A DNA stretch of 64,000 nt, from the NCBI RefSeq assembly GCF_014678725.1, contig NZ_CP061497.1, forward strand, positions 1,752,001 through 1,816,000. The letters run 5' to 3'. Below, one piece after another: positions 20,043 through 31,111 of the stretch. Every line of letters begins with the position of its first letter. Positions within the stretch are counted from its first letter, which is position 1. Origin of the DNA: Thermomonas sp. XSG (lineage in GTDB: Bacteria; Pseudomonadota; Gammaproteobacteria; Xanthomonadales; Xanthomonadaceae). The notes below the pieces were generated by a model that saw nothing but the letters and a program-made list of their open reading frames with translations, searched no databases and was not told where the DNA came from. A program made the position numbers and the translations under genes.

Positions 20043-20645
20043 ATGATCCGAGTCCTCCTCGCCGAAGACCAGGCCCTGCTGCGCGGAGCGCTGACCGCGC
20101 TGCTGGGCATGGAGTCCGATATCGAAGTGGTGGCCAGCGCCGCCGACGGCGAGTCGGCCTGGCGCGAGCTGCAGCGGCTCAAGCCCGACGTGCTGCTCAC
20201 CGACATCGAGATGCCCGGCCTGACCGGGCTGGAGCTGGCGCAGCGGATCCAGCGCCACGCGCTGCCGGTGCAGGTGGTGGTCATCACCACCTTCGCCCGC
20301 GCCGGCTTCCTGCGCCGCGCGCTGGATGCCGGCGTGCGCGGCTACCTGCTCAAGGACGCCCAGGCCGAACAGCTGGCCGAGGCGCTGCGCCAGGTCCACC
20401 GCGGCGGCCGCGCCATCGACCCGCAGCTGGCGCTGGAGGCTTGGGGCGAAGCCGATCCGCTCAGCGACCGCGAGCGCCAGGCGCTGCGGCTGGCCGGCGA
20501 GGGCCTGTCCGCCGGCGAAATCGCGCAGCGCCTGAACCTCTCGCACGGCACCGTGCGCAACTACCTGTCCGAGGCGATCGGCAAGCTCGGCGTCGGCAAC
20601 CGCATCGAGGCCTACCGGCTGGCGCGCCAGAAAGGCTGGCTGTAG
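20043..20645 (+). CDS. Response regulator, DesR-like (NarL/LuxR family)
   Basis: 200 residues. The receiver domain has acidic residues at EDQ (8-10), the phospho-acceptor Asp54 (LLTDIEMPG) and Lys in LLKDA. The LuxR-type HTH begins PLSDRERQALRLAGEG and includes AEIAQ-like GEIAQRLNLSHGTVRNYLSEAIGKL. It pairs with the upstream DesK-like kinase. A TAAGGT hexamer lies 8 nt before the ATG and could give a very short leader. The REP-like repeat separates it from the kinase, so it may have its own promoter. Confidence 0.92.
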   Translation: MIRVLLAEDQALLRGALTALLGMESDIEVVASAADGESAWRELQRLKPDVLLTDIEMPGLTGLELAQRIQRHALPVQVVVITTFARAGFLRRALDAGVRGYLLKDAQAEQLAEALRQVHRGGRAIDPQLALEAWGEADPLSDRERQALRLAGEGLSAGEIAQRLNLSHGTVRNYLSEAIGKLGVGNRIEAYRLARQKGWL

Positions 20646-20652
20646 CCCCCGC

Positions 20653-23235
20653 TCAGCCCCGGCGCGGCTGCCGCCGGTGCGCGCTGACCCATGCCACGAG
20701 TGCCTCCGGCGGCAGCGCCCGGGCGTAGTGGAAGCCTTGCGCCAGGGTGCAGCCGCCCTCGCGCAGGAACGCCGCCTCGTGCGCGTGCTCCACGCCTTCG
20801 GCCAGTGTTTCCAGACCGAGGTTGCGGGCCAGCGCGATCACCGTGCGGCAGATCTCCTCGTCGCCGGGATCGTTGCCGATGCCGCTGACGAAGGCGCGGT
20901 CGATCTTCAGCCGGGTCAGCGGCAGCCGGCGCAGGTAGGCGAGGCTGGAATAGCCGGTGCCGAAATCGTCGATCGCCAGCCGCACGCCCTGCGCCTTCAG
21001 CGCCTGCAGCACCACGATGGCGTGTTCGGGGTCGCGCATCAGCACCGACTCGGTGATCTCCAGTTCCAGCCGGTCCGCGGCGATCCCGGTCGCGGCCAGG
21101 ATCGCCGCCACCTGCGCCGGCAGCCGGTCGGCGTCGAGCTGCTGCACCGAGCAGTTGACCGACATCCCGTGGATGCCCAGCCCGGCGTCGTCCCAGGCGC
21201 GCAGCTGGCGGCAGGCTTCCAGCAGCACCCATTGGCCGATCTCCTCGATCTGCCCGGTTTCCTCGGCCACCGGGATGAACTGCACCGGCGGGATCGTGCC
21301 GAGCTCCGGATGCTCCCAGCGCAACAGCGCCTCCACCCCGGCCAGCGCGCCGTCGTGCAGGTCCAGCTGCGGCTGGTAGTGCAGGCGGAACTGCTGGCGC
21401 GGCAGCGCCATGCGCAGGCCCGTCTCCAGCGCCAGCCGTTGCGCCGCGCCGGTGGACAGCGCCGGCTGGAAGAACTGGCGGCGTCCGGTGCCCAGCCGCT
21501 TGGCCTCGTAGAGCGCCAGCTCGGCGTGGCGCAGCAGAGTATCGGCGTTGTCGCCGTCGGTCGGCGCCAGTGCGATGCCCACGCTGATGGTCAGCACGGT
21601 CGGCGTGGTCCCGCCCAGCAGCGGACGGGTGAACGCTTCCAGCACGTCGAGCGCGAAAGCGTCGGCATCATCCGCGGTCGCGCCCGGCAGCACCGCGGCG
21701 AACTCGTCGCCACCCAGCCGCGCGAGGAAACCTCCCGCGGGCAGCCGCGCCTGCAGCCGCTGGGTGGCGGCGCGCAGCGCCTGGTCGCCCAGCGAGTGGC
21801 CGAGGGTGTCGTTGACGCCGCGCAGCCGGTCCAGGTCCAGCGCCACCACCGCGAAGCGCCGACCCGCCTGCGTCGCATCCTCCAGGAACAACTGCAGCAG
21901 GCGCCGGTTGGGTAGCCCGGTCAGGCTGTCGTGGTGGGCCAGGTGGCTGAGCTCGGCGGCGTGCGCCTTCGCTTCCGATACATCGGTCCAGGTGGAGAGC
22001 GCGCGCAGCGGTTGTCCGGCCGGGACGGGCAGCGTACGCAGCACTTCATGCACGTGGTGGATGACGCCGGTGTTGTCGACCACGCGGTACTCGCGGGTCA
22101 GCGTCGGGTGGCGGCGCAGGTGGTCGAGGGCCGGCTCCAGCGTGGGCAGGTCGTCCGGGTGCACGTGTTGCCTCCAGCGGCCCGGGGCCAGCACTTCCTC
22201 CGCGAGCATCCCATACAGCCGCGGCACGTTCGGACTGGCCCATTCCACCGCCAGTTCGCCATCCGCTTCGCGCAGCAGGAACAGCGCCACCGGGCTGACC
22301 TCCAGCACCAGCTCCAGCCGGTTGCGCGCCGCGGTGGCGTCCACGGTCGCGGCACGCACCCGCCAGCGAAGGATCAGGCTGAACGCCAGCAGCGCCAGCA
22401 CCAGCGCAGCGGCAACGGCCAGCGCAGCCGGCAGCCAGCGCGGTGTCACCGTCAGTGGCGGCGGCATCATCGCGTGGCGCATCGCTTCGAAATACACCGA
22501 GTCCGGCGACTGCTGCCAGGCCCGCAGCCAGTGGTCGATGCGCGCCAGCTCCGCGGCGTGCCGGCCTTTGGGCGCCGCGAAATAGAGCGTGGCGGGATTG
22601 AACAGGATCGCGGTTTCCTCGAGCCCGAAGCTGCGTGCCGCGCGTGCACCGAAGAAGTTGTTGGCGATCGCCACGTCGGCGCGTCCGTCGCGGACCGCGG
22701 CGAACGCCTGCCCGTAGCTGTCGGCTTCCACCATGCTCCAGCGGACCCCGAGTTCGCGCAGCAGGTGGCGCAGCTCTTCTTCCTGCACGCTGCCGCGCAG
22801 CAGCGCCACCCGCAGGTCGGCCAGGTCGGGGAACGCCCGCACCACCAGTCCGCGATGCTTGTAGACCTGCGACCAGGAATGCGCCACCGGCACGGCGTGG
22901 AACTCGAACAGGCGCCCGCGTTCGGGCGTGTAGGCCACGTCGGGCATCAGGTCCAGCTCGCCCGCTTCCAGCCGCGCAAGGCAGTCCGACCATTCACAGG
23001 GCACGTACTGCACGCGCCAGCCCTGTTTGCGGGCGATCGCATCGAGCAGTTCCACGAACAGCCCGGCCGGGTGGCCGTCCTTGTCGCGATAGACCTTCGG
23101 CGCGTTCTCGTACAGCCCCACCCGCAGCGTCTGCGCGGCGTTGGCATCGTCACCGCGCAGGAAGCTGACGCCCCACCATGCGCAGGCGGTGATCAGCAGT
23201 GCAGACAGGACGAACCAGGCGGTGCGTGCGCGCAT
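20653..23235 (-). CDS. Membrane-bound periplasmic-sensor GGDEF-EAL protein (c-di-GMP turnover)
   Basis: 860 residues. Order: N-terminal signal/anchor (6-24); SBP_bac_3 periplasmic solute-binding sensor (about 36-250); membrane helix (266-290); PAS-like domain (about 300-420); GGDEF domain with intact GGDEF (508-512); EAL domain with EALLRW (635-640), DDFGTGYSS (756-764), LKIDR (776-780) and AEGVE (812-816). The residues needed for both cyclase and phosphodiesterase look present, so either or both activities are possible. The amino-acid-binding-like sensor suggests small-molecule control of biofilm or motility. It is convergent with the response regulator, 7 bases apart. Confidence 0.93.
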   Translation of the reverse strand: MRARTAWFVLSALLITACAWWGVSFLRGDDANAAQTLRVGLYENAPKVYRDKDGHPAGLFVELLDAIARKQGWRVQYVPCEWSDCLARLEAGELDLMPDVAYTPERGRLFEFHAVPVAHSWSQVYKHRGLVVRAFPDLADLRVALLRGSVQEEELRHLLRELGVRWSMVEADSYGQAFAAVRDGRADVAIANNFFGARAARSFGLEETAILFNPATLYFAAPKGRHAAELARIDHWLRAWQQSPDSVYFEAMRHAMMPPPLTVTPRWLPAALAVAAALVLALLAFSLILRWRVRAATVDATAARNRLELVLEVSPVALFLLREADGELAVEWASPNVPRLYGMLAEEVLAPGRWRQHVHPDDLPTLEPALDHLRRHPTLTREYRVVDNTGVIHHVHEVLRTLPVPAGQPLRALSTWTDVSEAKAHAAELSHLAHHDSLTGLPNRRLLQLFLEDATQAGRRFAVVALDLDRLRGVNDTLGHSLGDQALRAATQRLQARLPAGGFLARLGGDEFAAVLPGATADDADAFALDVLEAFTRPLLGGTTPTVLTISVGIALAPTDGDNADTLLRHAELALYEAKRLGTGRRQFFQPALSTGAAQRLALETGLRMALPRQQFRLHYQPQLDLHDGALAGVEALLRWEHPELGTIPPVQFIPVAEETGQIEEIGQWVLLEACRQLRAWDDAGLGIHGMSVNCSVQQLDADRLPAQVAAILAATGIAADRLELEITESVLMRDPEHAIVVLQALKAQGVRLAIDDFGTGYSSLAYLRRLPLTRLKIDRAFVSGIGNDPGDEEICRTVIALARNLGLETLAEGVEHAHEAAFLREGGCTLAQGFHYARALPPEALVAWVSAHRRQPRRG

Positions 23236-23295
23236 CGTCGCGATCCCCGGAAGACGGCCGCAGGATAGCGCGCCGGTCCGCCAATGCCGCGTGAG

Positions 23296-23847
23296 TCAGC
23301 CGGTCCCCGGCGGCGGCCGGCGCCCCCACGTCATGGCCTCGAACACGCCGTCGCGGCGGATCCACGCGTGGTGCAGCGCGGCCGCCACGTGGCCCAGCAC
23401 GGTCGCCAGCAGCAGCCAAGCCAGCAGGCCGTGGGCAGCGCGCAGCCACGCGTACAGTACGGGGTCGTGCGGCGCGATCGCCGGCAGCGCGACGTCGCCG
23501 GGCACCACCACCACATTGCCCGCGGCCGAGCTCAGCGCCCAGCCCAGCAGTGGCAGCACCAGCATCAGCGCGTACAGCAGCAGGTGCGAGGCGCGTGCGG
23601 CGGCGGCCTGCCAGCGGGGCAGGTCGGCCGGCAGCGCCGGCGGCGGATGGCGGCGGCGCACCCACAGCCGCACCAGCACCAGCACCAGCAGGGCCAGGCC
23701 CAGCGGACGGTGCAGCGCGATCAGCGGCGGCCGCAGGACCAGCGAGGCCATCATCGCCACGCCGATCAGCAGCTGGGACAGCAGCAGCGCCGCCATCAGC
23801 CAGTGCAGCAGGCGGGCGAGCGGAACGAAGCGCGCGGCGGGGTTCAT
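23296..23847 (-). CDS. Cytochrome b561 family protein
   Basis: 183 residues with four predicted transmembrane helices and the haem-ligand histidines of bacterial b561 in place: ARLLHWLMA, LHRPLGL, ASHLLLYALML and LLATVLGHVAAALHH. It overlaps the catalase-like gene upstream by four bases (ATGA). Known role: quinone-linked electron transfer in the inner membrane. The coupling suggests it supplies electrons to, or works with, the catalase-like haem protein. Confidence 0.88.
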   Translation of the reverse strand: MNPAARFVPLARLLHWLMAALLLSQLLIGVAMMASLVLRPPLIALHRPLGLALLVLVLVRLWVRRRHPPPALPADLPRWQAAAARASHLLLYALMLVLPLLGWALSSAAGNVVVVPGDVALPAIAPHDPVLYAWLRAAHGLLAWLLLATVLGHVAAALHHAWIRRDGVFEAMTWGRRPPPGTG

Positions 23848-24932
23848 CGCGGGCCTTCCTGGCCGGTGGCCTCCGGCGCCTGGCCGCGGGCGATCTCGCG
23901 CTCGCGGCGGTTGAACGAGTGCGCATACACCGCCGCGCGCGCGGCCAGGATGGGATCGTCGGAGCGCTCGATGCCGGGCGGCAGCACGGTGGGATCGAAG
24001 TTGACGTCGCGGCAGACGCCTTGTGCCTGCGCCGCCATCGTGTCCAGCCACAGCGTGCCCAGCGTGCGGGTGGGACGCGCCGCCGGCCACAGCTGCGAGG
24101 GGTCGTCCAGCGCGTCGCCGGGTGCCGGCAGCGTCGCCACCAGGTCCCAGGCCACCGGGCCGGCGGCCAGCCGGCGCGCGAACTCCGCGGCCAGGTAGTC
24201 CGGCGTGGCCGCGGCGCGCGCGGCGGCGTCCATCGCCACCAGCGGCACGCGCGGGCGCAGCGACCAGCGCAGCGGCTGGCGGCGGCCGTCGGGCGCGACG
24301 AACACGAAGGTGTGGATGCCGTTGTAGGTCGTATTGGCCCAGCTGTTCGGCCACGGCGCGCTGGCCGCCCAGTCGCGGAAGGCGCGCGCGCTGGGATATT
24401 TCGCCAGCACCGCGGCCATCCGCGCCGGGTCCGGCTTGCCGGTGGCCGGGTCGGGGATCTGCGCGCGGGTCTGCTCGAGGAAGGCCTCGGCGCTGGGTAC
24501 GGCGAAGAACGGGAAGCTGTTCATCGCCAGCCGCCAGTCCGCGCCGTCGTCGCTGCGCAGCTGCAGGGCCAGGCTGCGCACGCGTGCGCCGGCCTCGGCG
24601 CCATGCGGATCGCCGCCGCCGATCGACAGCCGGCCCAGCACCGGCACGCGGTCCTGCGCGAACACCCGCGCCGACGAGAGCGCGGCGCCGTCGGCCGTGC
24701 CCTCGAACCAGCCGCCGACGCAGACGCCGCGGCTGTGCGCGCGGCGGTAGCCGGGGTGCGGGCCGGCGGCGGCCTCGATCGCGCCGACCAGCGTGCGCGC
24801 GGAGGGCGGGGTGTCGCCCAGGCGGCCGGCGACGTACAGGAAGCCGATGCCGGCCAAGGCCACCACCGCGGCGATGGCGGCCAGCGGCGCCAGCGGCAGG
24901 CGTTTGCGGGGCGTGGCAGGGGGTGTGGACAT
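23844..24932 (-). CDS. Catalase-related haem peroxidase (SrpA-like), membrane anchored
   Basis: 362 residues. An N-terminal hydrophobic helix (PLAAIAAVVALAGIGFLYVAG) precedes a short catalase core. The distal histidine lies in YRRAHSRGVCVGGWFEG (His66), and the proximal tyrosine is in the C-terminal AAVYAHSFNRRERE. It is much shorter than classical catalases and matches the SrpA/periplasmic subclass, which may act mainly as a peroxidase. The ATG at 24932 has GGAG seven bases upstream; an in-frame GTG at 24953 has none. The partner is cytochrome b561. Confidence 0.85.
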   Translation of the reverse strand: MSTPPATPRKRLPLAPLAAIAAVVALAGIGFLYVAGRLGDTPPSARTLVGAIEAAAGPHPGYRRAHSRGVCVGGWFEGTADGAALSSARVFAQDRVPVLGRLSIGGGDPHGAEAGARVRSLALQLRSDDGADWRLAMNSFPFFAVPSAEAFLEQTRAQIPDPATGKPDPARMAAVLAKYPSARAFRDWAASAPWPNSWANTTYNGIHTFVFVAPDGRRQPLRWSLRPRVPLVAMDAAARAAATPDYLAAEFARRLAAGPVAWDLVATLPAPGDALDDPSQLWPAARPTRTLGTLWLDTMAAQAQGVCRDVNFDPTVLPPGIERSDDPILAARAAVYAHSFNRREREIARGQAPEATGQEGPR

Positions 24933-25057
24933 CGCGACTCCGGAACGTCGCACGTCCTACGCAGCGAACGCCGGAACGGATGCATGCCGCACGCCGCCGG
25001 CACGACAACGGCGATCCGCCAACGCTTTGCGGCGGGCGATGCGATGGCGCCGCCCGA

Positions 25058-26431
25058 TCAGCCCGTGGCGCGCGCCTTCAGCATCGCGTAGGCGGCGCGC
25101 AGGCCCTGCGCCTCGCCACCGGCCGGCTTGCCGGGGCGGTCGCCATCATTCCACGCGTACACGTCGACGTGGCCCCAGCGCACGCCCTCGTCGACGAAGC
25201 GCTCCAGGTACAGTGCCGCGGTCACGCTGCCGGCCATGGTGGTGTTGCTGGCGTTGGCCAGGTCGGCGATGCCGCTGGTGAGGTAGCGCAGGTAGGGGCG
25301 CCACAGCGGCATCCGCCACAGCGGATCGCGCGCCATCACGCCGGCGTTGAGCCAGTCGTTGGCCAGCGCCTCGTCGTTGGCGTACAGCGCCGGCAGGTCC
25401 GGGCCCAGCGCGATGCGCGCGGCGCCGGTCAGAGTGGCGAAGTCCAGCAGCAGGTCGGGTTGCAGTTCGCAGGCGCGGGTCAGCGCATCGCACAGCACCA
25501 GTCGGCCTTCGGCATCGGTGTTGTCGATCTCCACGCTCACGCCCTTGCGGGTGGCGATCACTTCGCCGGGCCGGAACGCATTCGGTCCTACCGCATTTTC
25601 CACCGCGGCCACCAGCAGGGTGATCCGCAGCGGCAGCTTGCGCGCCATCACCAGTTCGGCCAGCGCCAGTGCGTGCGCGGCGCCGCCCATGTCCTTCTTC
25701 ATGTTGCGCATGCCGGCGGCGGCCTTGAGGTCCAGCCCGCCGGTGTCGAAGCACACGCCCTTGCCGCAGATCACCACGTGCGGACGCGACGCGTCGCCCC
25801 AGGTCAGTTCGATGATGCGCGGCGCGCGATGCGACGCGCGGCCCACCGCGTGGATGGCCGGGTAGTTCTGCGCCAGCAGGTCATCGCCGGCAATGGCCGC
25901 GATGCTGGCGCCGTGCGCCTGCGCGATCGCGCGCGCGGTGGCTTCCAGTTCGTCCGGGCCCATGTGCTCGGTGGGCGTGTTGACCAGATCGCGCACGCGC
26001 ACGCAGGCGGCCAGCAGGTCGAAGGTTTCCGCGTCGAACTTGCCGACCAGCCGGCTGCCGTTGGCCGGCCCCTGCTTGTAGCGGCTGAAGCGGTACAGGC
26101 CCAGGCCCCAGCCCAGCTGCAGGGCGCGGCGCGCTCCGGCATCGAACTCGCCGGCCAGCTGCCAGTCGCCGGCCGGCAGCGCGCGCGGCGCGTGCGCCCA
26201 CGCCAGCGGGTCGTGCGCATCCTCGAGGCCCAGCACCGCGCCGGCCACGCGGCCATCGGCATCCGCCCAGGCCTGCGCGCCGCCGGCGCTGCCGTCGAAG
26301 CGCTGCGCGGCCAGCCACGCCTGCACCGGCGCGGGCTGCGCCGCGCACCAGCTGGCGAAGTCGGCCTTGCGCACGGCGTGCAGCGGCAGCGGGGCATCGG
26401 CGGTGGCGGTGAAGCCGGCGGGCAGGCTCAT
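25058..26431 (-). CDS. Leucyl aminopeptidase family protein (M17)
   Basis: 457 residues. The divergent N-terminal domain is followed by the M17 catalytic domain. Metal and active-site sequences are GKGVCFDTGGLDLK (223-236), the KKDMGGAA helix, and the hallmark NTDAEGRL (304-311). The lysines and acidic ligands expected for the two-metal centre are present. It is probably a cytoplasmic leucyl/cysteinyl-glycine-type aminopeptidase, but shorter and more divergent than PepA, so it is best described as PepB/M17-like. Its start overlaps the stop codon of the upstream HAD gene by four bases (ATGA). Confidence 0.9.
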   Translation of the reverse strand: MSLPAGFTATADAPLPLHAVRKADFASWCAAQPAPVQAWLAAQRFDGSAGGAQAWADADGRVAGAVLGLEDAHDPLAWAHAPRALPAGDWQLAGEFDAGARRALQLGWGLGLYRFSRYKQGPANGSRLVGKFDAETFDLLAACVRVRDLVNTPTEHMGPDELEATARAIAQAHGASIAAIAGDDLLAQNYPAIHAVGRASHRAPRIIELTWGDASRPHVVICGKGVCFDTGGLDLKAAAGMRNMKKDMGGAAHALALAELVMARKLPLRITLLVAAVENAVGPNAFRPGEVIATRKGVSVEIDNTDAEGRLVLCDALTRACELQPDLLLDFATLTGAARIALGPDLPALYANDEALANDWLNAGVMARDPLWRMPLWRPYLRYLTSGIADLANASNTTMAGSVTAALYLERFVDEGVRWGHVDVYAWNDGDRPGKPAGGEAQGLRAAYAMLKARATG

Positions 26432-27141
26432 GCGGCGTTCTCGAACAGGGCGCCCGCGTCCAGCCAGTCGGCCAGCGCGGTCAGGGTGGGAATGTGCAGG
26501 TCGGCGCGCGCCAGCGGTTCCGGCCAGGCGTGGTCGCCGCGGTCGATCCAGCAGCTGCGCAGGCCGGCGTTGGCGGCGCCGGCCACGTCCATGTGCGGAT
26601 GGTCGCCGACGTGCAGGACTTCGCCGGGCGCGCAGCCCAGCCGGCGGCAGGCTTCATGGAACAGGCCGGCATCCGGCTTGGCCGCGCCGTATTCGCGCGC
26701 GCCCAGCTGGAAGCGGAACAGGCTGGCGATGCCGATCGCGGCCAGGTCGGCGTTGCCGTTGGTCAACGCGGCAATCGGCAGGTGCGCGGCGATGCGCTGC
26801 AGGCCCTCGTGCGCGTCGGGGTAGAAGTCCACCCGGTTGCGCTCCTGGAAGAAGATCGCGTACGCCGCACTGGCCAGCGCCGGGTCGTCGCCGCTCTCGT
26901 GCAGTGCGCGCTCGATGGTCAGCCGGCGCAGCAGGCCGAGGTCGTGCGCGTGCTGCGGGAACTCGCTGAACACCCGCTCGCGCAACGCGCGCATTTCGCT
27001 GATCGGGAAACGCTCGGCGGTGCGCGGGCTGTGCTCGGCGAACCAGGCGTGCAGGGCGGTTTCGATGCGCTCCCCGATCGGGGCGAACGGCCACAGGGTG
27101 TCGTCGAGATCGAAGGTGATGGCGCGGATAGGGAGGTTCAC
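26428..27141 (-). CDS. HAD-family phosphatase (YigB/YjjG-like)
   Basis: 237 residues, probably from a GTG start. HAD motif I is FDLDDTLW (residues 9-16), motif II is ALTNGNADL, the motif III lysine is in GAAKPDAGLF, and motif IV is HVGDHPHMDV. The helical cap is between motifs I and II. The closest familiar proteins are FMN/5'-nucleotide phosphatases such as YigB. It is operonic with the aminopeptidase gene. Confidence 0.87.
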   Translation of the reverse strand: MNLPIRAITFDLDDTLWPFAPIGERIETALHAWFAEHSPRTAERFPISEMRALRERVFSEFPQHAHDLGLLRRLTIERALHESGDDPALASAAYAIFFQERNRVDFYPDAHEGLQRIAAHLPIAALTNGNADLAAIGIASLFRFQLGAREYGAAKPDAGLFHEACRRLGCAPGEVLHVGDHPHMDVAGAANAGLRSCWIDRGDHAWPEPLARADLHIPTLTALADWLDAGALFENAA

Positions 27142-27202
27142 GCCGCCATTGTAGGCCGGCCGGTCAGCGCGCGCGTCCTGCGTGGCCCTGCGTGGCGCCG
27201 GC

Positions 27203-28315
27203 CTACTCGAGCAGCCGGGCCCAGCCGTCCATGCCCTCCACGCGCGCCAGCAGGATCTTCACGCAGACCAGCATCGGCACCGCCAGCAGCAGGCCGATGA
27301 TGCCCCACAGCCAGCCGAACACCATCAGCGCCAGGATCAGCACCAGCGGCGACAGCGCCATCCGCCGGCCCAGGATGATCGGGGTGACGATCTGCCCTTC
27401 CAGCGTGTGCAGGCCCAGGTAGATCGCCGCCGGCAGCAGCGCGCGCAGCGGTTCTTCGTAGCTGGAGAAGCCCATCAGCAGCATCAGCACGATGCCGATC
27501 AGCGGGCCGACGTAGGGCGCGAAATTGAGCAGCATCGCCATCGTGCCCCACAGCAGCGCCTCGTCCAGCGGCATGTCGAGGAAGAACGCCAGGCAGCCGG
27601 CGAAGGCCAGGCCCACCACCGCATTGATCGCGCTGATGGTGAGCACGTAGCGGCTGATCTCGATCTCGATCGCGTGCAGGATCTCCACTGTCAGTTTCTT
27701 CTTCTGCCGGTCCGGCAGCAGCGCGATCGCATGGCGCTGCAGGTCCTGGCCGTAGACCATGAAGAAGAAGGTCAGCAGCACCACCGCCAGTACCGAGGCC
27801 ACCATCATCGGCGTCGCGGTCAGCGACTTGTACGGGTCGTTGACCTCGGTGCGCACCACCTGCACCGGCTTGGCGGTGCTTTCGCCGCCGGCCACACGGG
27901 CGATGTTCTCGGCGGCCTTGTTGGCTTCCTGCACCGGCTTGGTGAGCTTCTGCAGCTTCGGCGTCAGCGTGCGCAGCTCGCGCGGGGCCTCGCGCACCCA
28001 GTCGCTGGCCGGCTGCACCAGCTGCAACCCCAGCAGGATGGTCAGCGCGATGCCGCCGCACAGGACCGCCAGCGCGGCCAGGAAGCGCGGCACCCGCATG
28101 CGCTGCAGCAGGCGGATGATGGGGTTGCCGATGAGGGCGAAAAACATCGCCAGCAGCACCGGCAGCACCAGGTCTTGGGTGGCCCACAGCGTGTAACCCA
28201 CCGCCAGGATCGCCAGCACCACCAGCGACAGCGGGCCGCGCGGCCTGGGCGCAATCGGGGTGGGTTCGGCGGTTGCCGCAGGCGGCGTGGCCGCTGCGGG
28301 ATCGGCCACGCTCAT
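27203..28315 (-). CDS. AI-2E family transporter (PerM-like)
   Basis: 370 residues with about eight hydrophobic segments. It carries the family's extracytoplasmic segment between helices 3 and 4 (APRELRTLTPKLQKL) and the conserved NFAPYVGPLIGIVL and LEGQIVTPIILGRRM blocks. Members include AI-2 exporters and Na+/H+ antiporter-like proteins, so the substrate is unknown. It forms a minus-strand group with three small envelope genes upstream and overlaps the first of them by four bases. Confidence 0.9.
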   Translation of the reverse strand: MSVADPAAATPPAATAEPTPIAPRPRGPLSLVVLAILAVGYTLWATQDLVLPVLLAMFFALIGNPIIRLLQRMRVPRFLAALAVLCGGIALTILLGLQLVQPASDWVREAPRELRTLTPKLQKLTKPVQEANKAAENIARVAGGESTAKPVQVVRTEVNDPYKSLTATPMMVASVLAVVLLTFFFMVYGQDLQRHAIALLPDRQKKKLTVEILHAIEIEISRYVLTISAINAVVGLAFAGCLAFFLDMPLDEALLWGTMAMLLNFAPYVGPLIGIVLMLLMGFSSYEEPLRALLPAAIYLGLHTLEGQIVTPIILGRRMALSPLVLILALMVFGWLWGIIGLLLAVPMLVCVKILLARVEGMDGWARLLE

Positions 28316-28665
28316 GGCAGCCCCTGCGGCGGCGCGGCGGTGGCCTGGCGCACGGCGTCATGCACTTCCTCGTGTACCTCTTCCTTCGCCGCCTCGGCGG
28401 TCTGGGCGCCTGCCTGCAGGCCGGCCAGCAGCGGAGCGAACGTGCGCACCAGCGCCAGCAGGCCGCCGCCGCCACCGACCACCATGGGTTGGGTCCGCCC
28501 GGCGACGAAACCGCTGACCAGGCCCACCACCACGATCCGGCCCGGCGTCCAGGCCGCGCGCCAGCTGTGGCTGAACTGCTGCCAGCGACCCACGGCCTCG
28601 CGTTCGCGGGCCTCCAGCGCTTCTTCCGCCTGTTTGACCTTGGTGAGCAGGGCGTCGAATCCCAT
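28312..28665 (-). CDS. Hypothetical small protein with membrane-associated segment
   Basis: 117 residues. It starts with a charged helix rich in Glu/Ala (VKQAEEALEAREREAVGRW). A hydrophobic Gly-rich stretch (IVVVGLVSGFVAG...VVGGGGGLLALVRTFAPLLAGL) follows, then a Glu/His tail. It is co-transcribed with the holin-like and DUF883-like genes, so an inner-membrane accessory role is likely. No function is assigned. Confidence 0.7.
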   Translation of the reverse strand: MGFDALLTKVKQAEEALEAREREAVGRWQQFSHSWRAAWTPGRIVVVGLVSGFVAGRTQPMVVGGGGGLLALVRTFAPLLAGLQAGAQTAEAAKEEVHEEVHDAVRQATAAPPQGLP

Positions 28666-28675
28666 CGCGGTTCCC

Positions 28676-29254
28676 TTATGGTGGCGTGACGTCGATGCCC
28701 AGGCCCTTCTTGGGCGGAGCGCCGGTCTGTGCTTCGGCTTCGGCCACCCGTTCGGCGGCGGCCTCGCTGGACTGCACGCCACCGGCATCGGGCATGAAGT
28801 CCGCCAGTTCGCCAATGCCGAGCCTTGCCAGCTGGCGGCGCGTGGCCTTCATGCGGGTGTGTTCGAAATAGTGGATGGCCGCCCAGGTCGCCGCCACGGT
28901 TGCGCCGATGCTGAGCGCGGCCGCGATCAGCAGCGCCAGCATCCATGACAGGCCGGCCACCTGCATCGCTGCCACCATCGCCGCCATCAGCAGCAGCCAG
29001 GCGGAGGCGCCAAAGGCGATCGCGACGCCGGTGAAGGCCAGGGTGCGGCCGAATGCGCTGCGCGCCAGCGAGATGTCCGCGGCCAGCAGGATGCGCAGCG
29101 CCTTGGCGGCATCGCCGGCCGCCTTCAGCCCGGCACGCCCCTCGTCACGCAGGCCGCGCAGGGTCTCTTCGATGCCGGGTGCGTCCGCAGCCGGCGCGTC
29201 ACTCGCCGGCGCGCCCCGCGGCGGGGCCTGCGGGGCGTCCTCGTTGGCATGCAT
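28676..29254 (-). CDS. Phage_holin_3_6 / DUF1469 family membrane protein
   Basis: 192 residues. An acidic Ala/Pro N-terminus and an amphipathic helix are followed by two long hydrophobic helices (about 75-105 and 108-130). The tail ends with Lys/Pro-rich sequence. The 'holin' label is historical: this chromosomal family is widespread next to DUF883/YqjD-like genes and is not phage-derived here. It is probably an inner-membrane stress or ribosome-tethering accessory protein; that role is inference. Confidence 0.78.
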   Translation of the reverse strand: MHANEDAPQAPPRGAPASDAPAADAPGIEETLRGLRDEGRAGLKAAGDAAKALRILLAADISLARSAFGRTLAFTGVAIAFGASAWLLLMAAMVAAMQVAGLSWMLALLIAAALSIGATVAATWAAIHYFEHTRMKATRRQLARLGIGELADFMPDAGGVQSSEAAAERVAEAEAQTGAPPKKGLGIDVTPP

Positions 29255-29260
29255 GGTTGC

Positions 29261-29617
29261 TTACTTGTCGCTGCGGCCGAGCCTGGAAATGATCCAGCCG
29301 GCAGCGAATGCCGCGCCGAACGCCACCAGCGGGCGCTCGCGGATCAGTTCGGCGGCGCTGTCCAGCAGGTCGCGGCCCTTGTCCATCAGCGCGCCGGCCT
29401 GCTCGCCGGCCGCAGCGCCCAGGTGCTCGGCGGCGCCCAGGCCGGACAGCGCGCCGTCGGCGAGTTCCGCCTTCATCTGCGCCTTGCCCAACCGCAGTTC
29501 GTCCCCGGCCACGGCCGCCGCGCTGCGGACCGCACCGCCGGCGGCGGTGGCCGCCTGCTTGATGTGCGTGCCCGCTTCGCCCAGGCCGCTCTTGACCGCA
29601 TCGGTGTGTTCGCTCAT
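29261..29617 (-). CDS. DUF883/YqjD-ElaB-like protein
   Basis: 118 residues: a long Ala-rich amphipathic helix, then a single C-terminal membrane segment (PLVAFGAAFAAGWIISRLGR) preceded by an LIRERP motif. This is the architecture of YqjD/ElaB C-tail-anchored proteins, which in E. coli bind ribosomes in stationary phase. The ATG at 29617 is chosen because GAGG lies about nine bases upstream; the ATG three codons earlier would sit on the ribosome site. Confidence 0.75.
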   Translation of the reverse strand: MSEHTDAVKSGLGEAGTHIKQAATAAGGAVRSAAAVAGDELRLGKAQMKAELADGALSGLGAAEHLGAAAGEQAGALMDKGRDLLDSAAELIRERPLVAFGAAFAAGWIISRLGRSDK

Positions 29618-29680
29618 CTGACGCATCCTCGCGTTGGGAGTGGGAAGAGGCAGTGTCGCACCGTTCCGGTGAGGGAAGTG

Positions 29681-31111
<1,431 letters not shown>

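Noticed and set aside
28676-29254. Phage holin as evidence of a prophage
   Set aside because: No other phage gene is near. The DUF1469 family is chromosomal and sits in a housekeeping-style envelope gene group.
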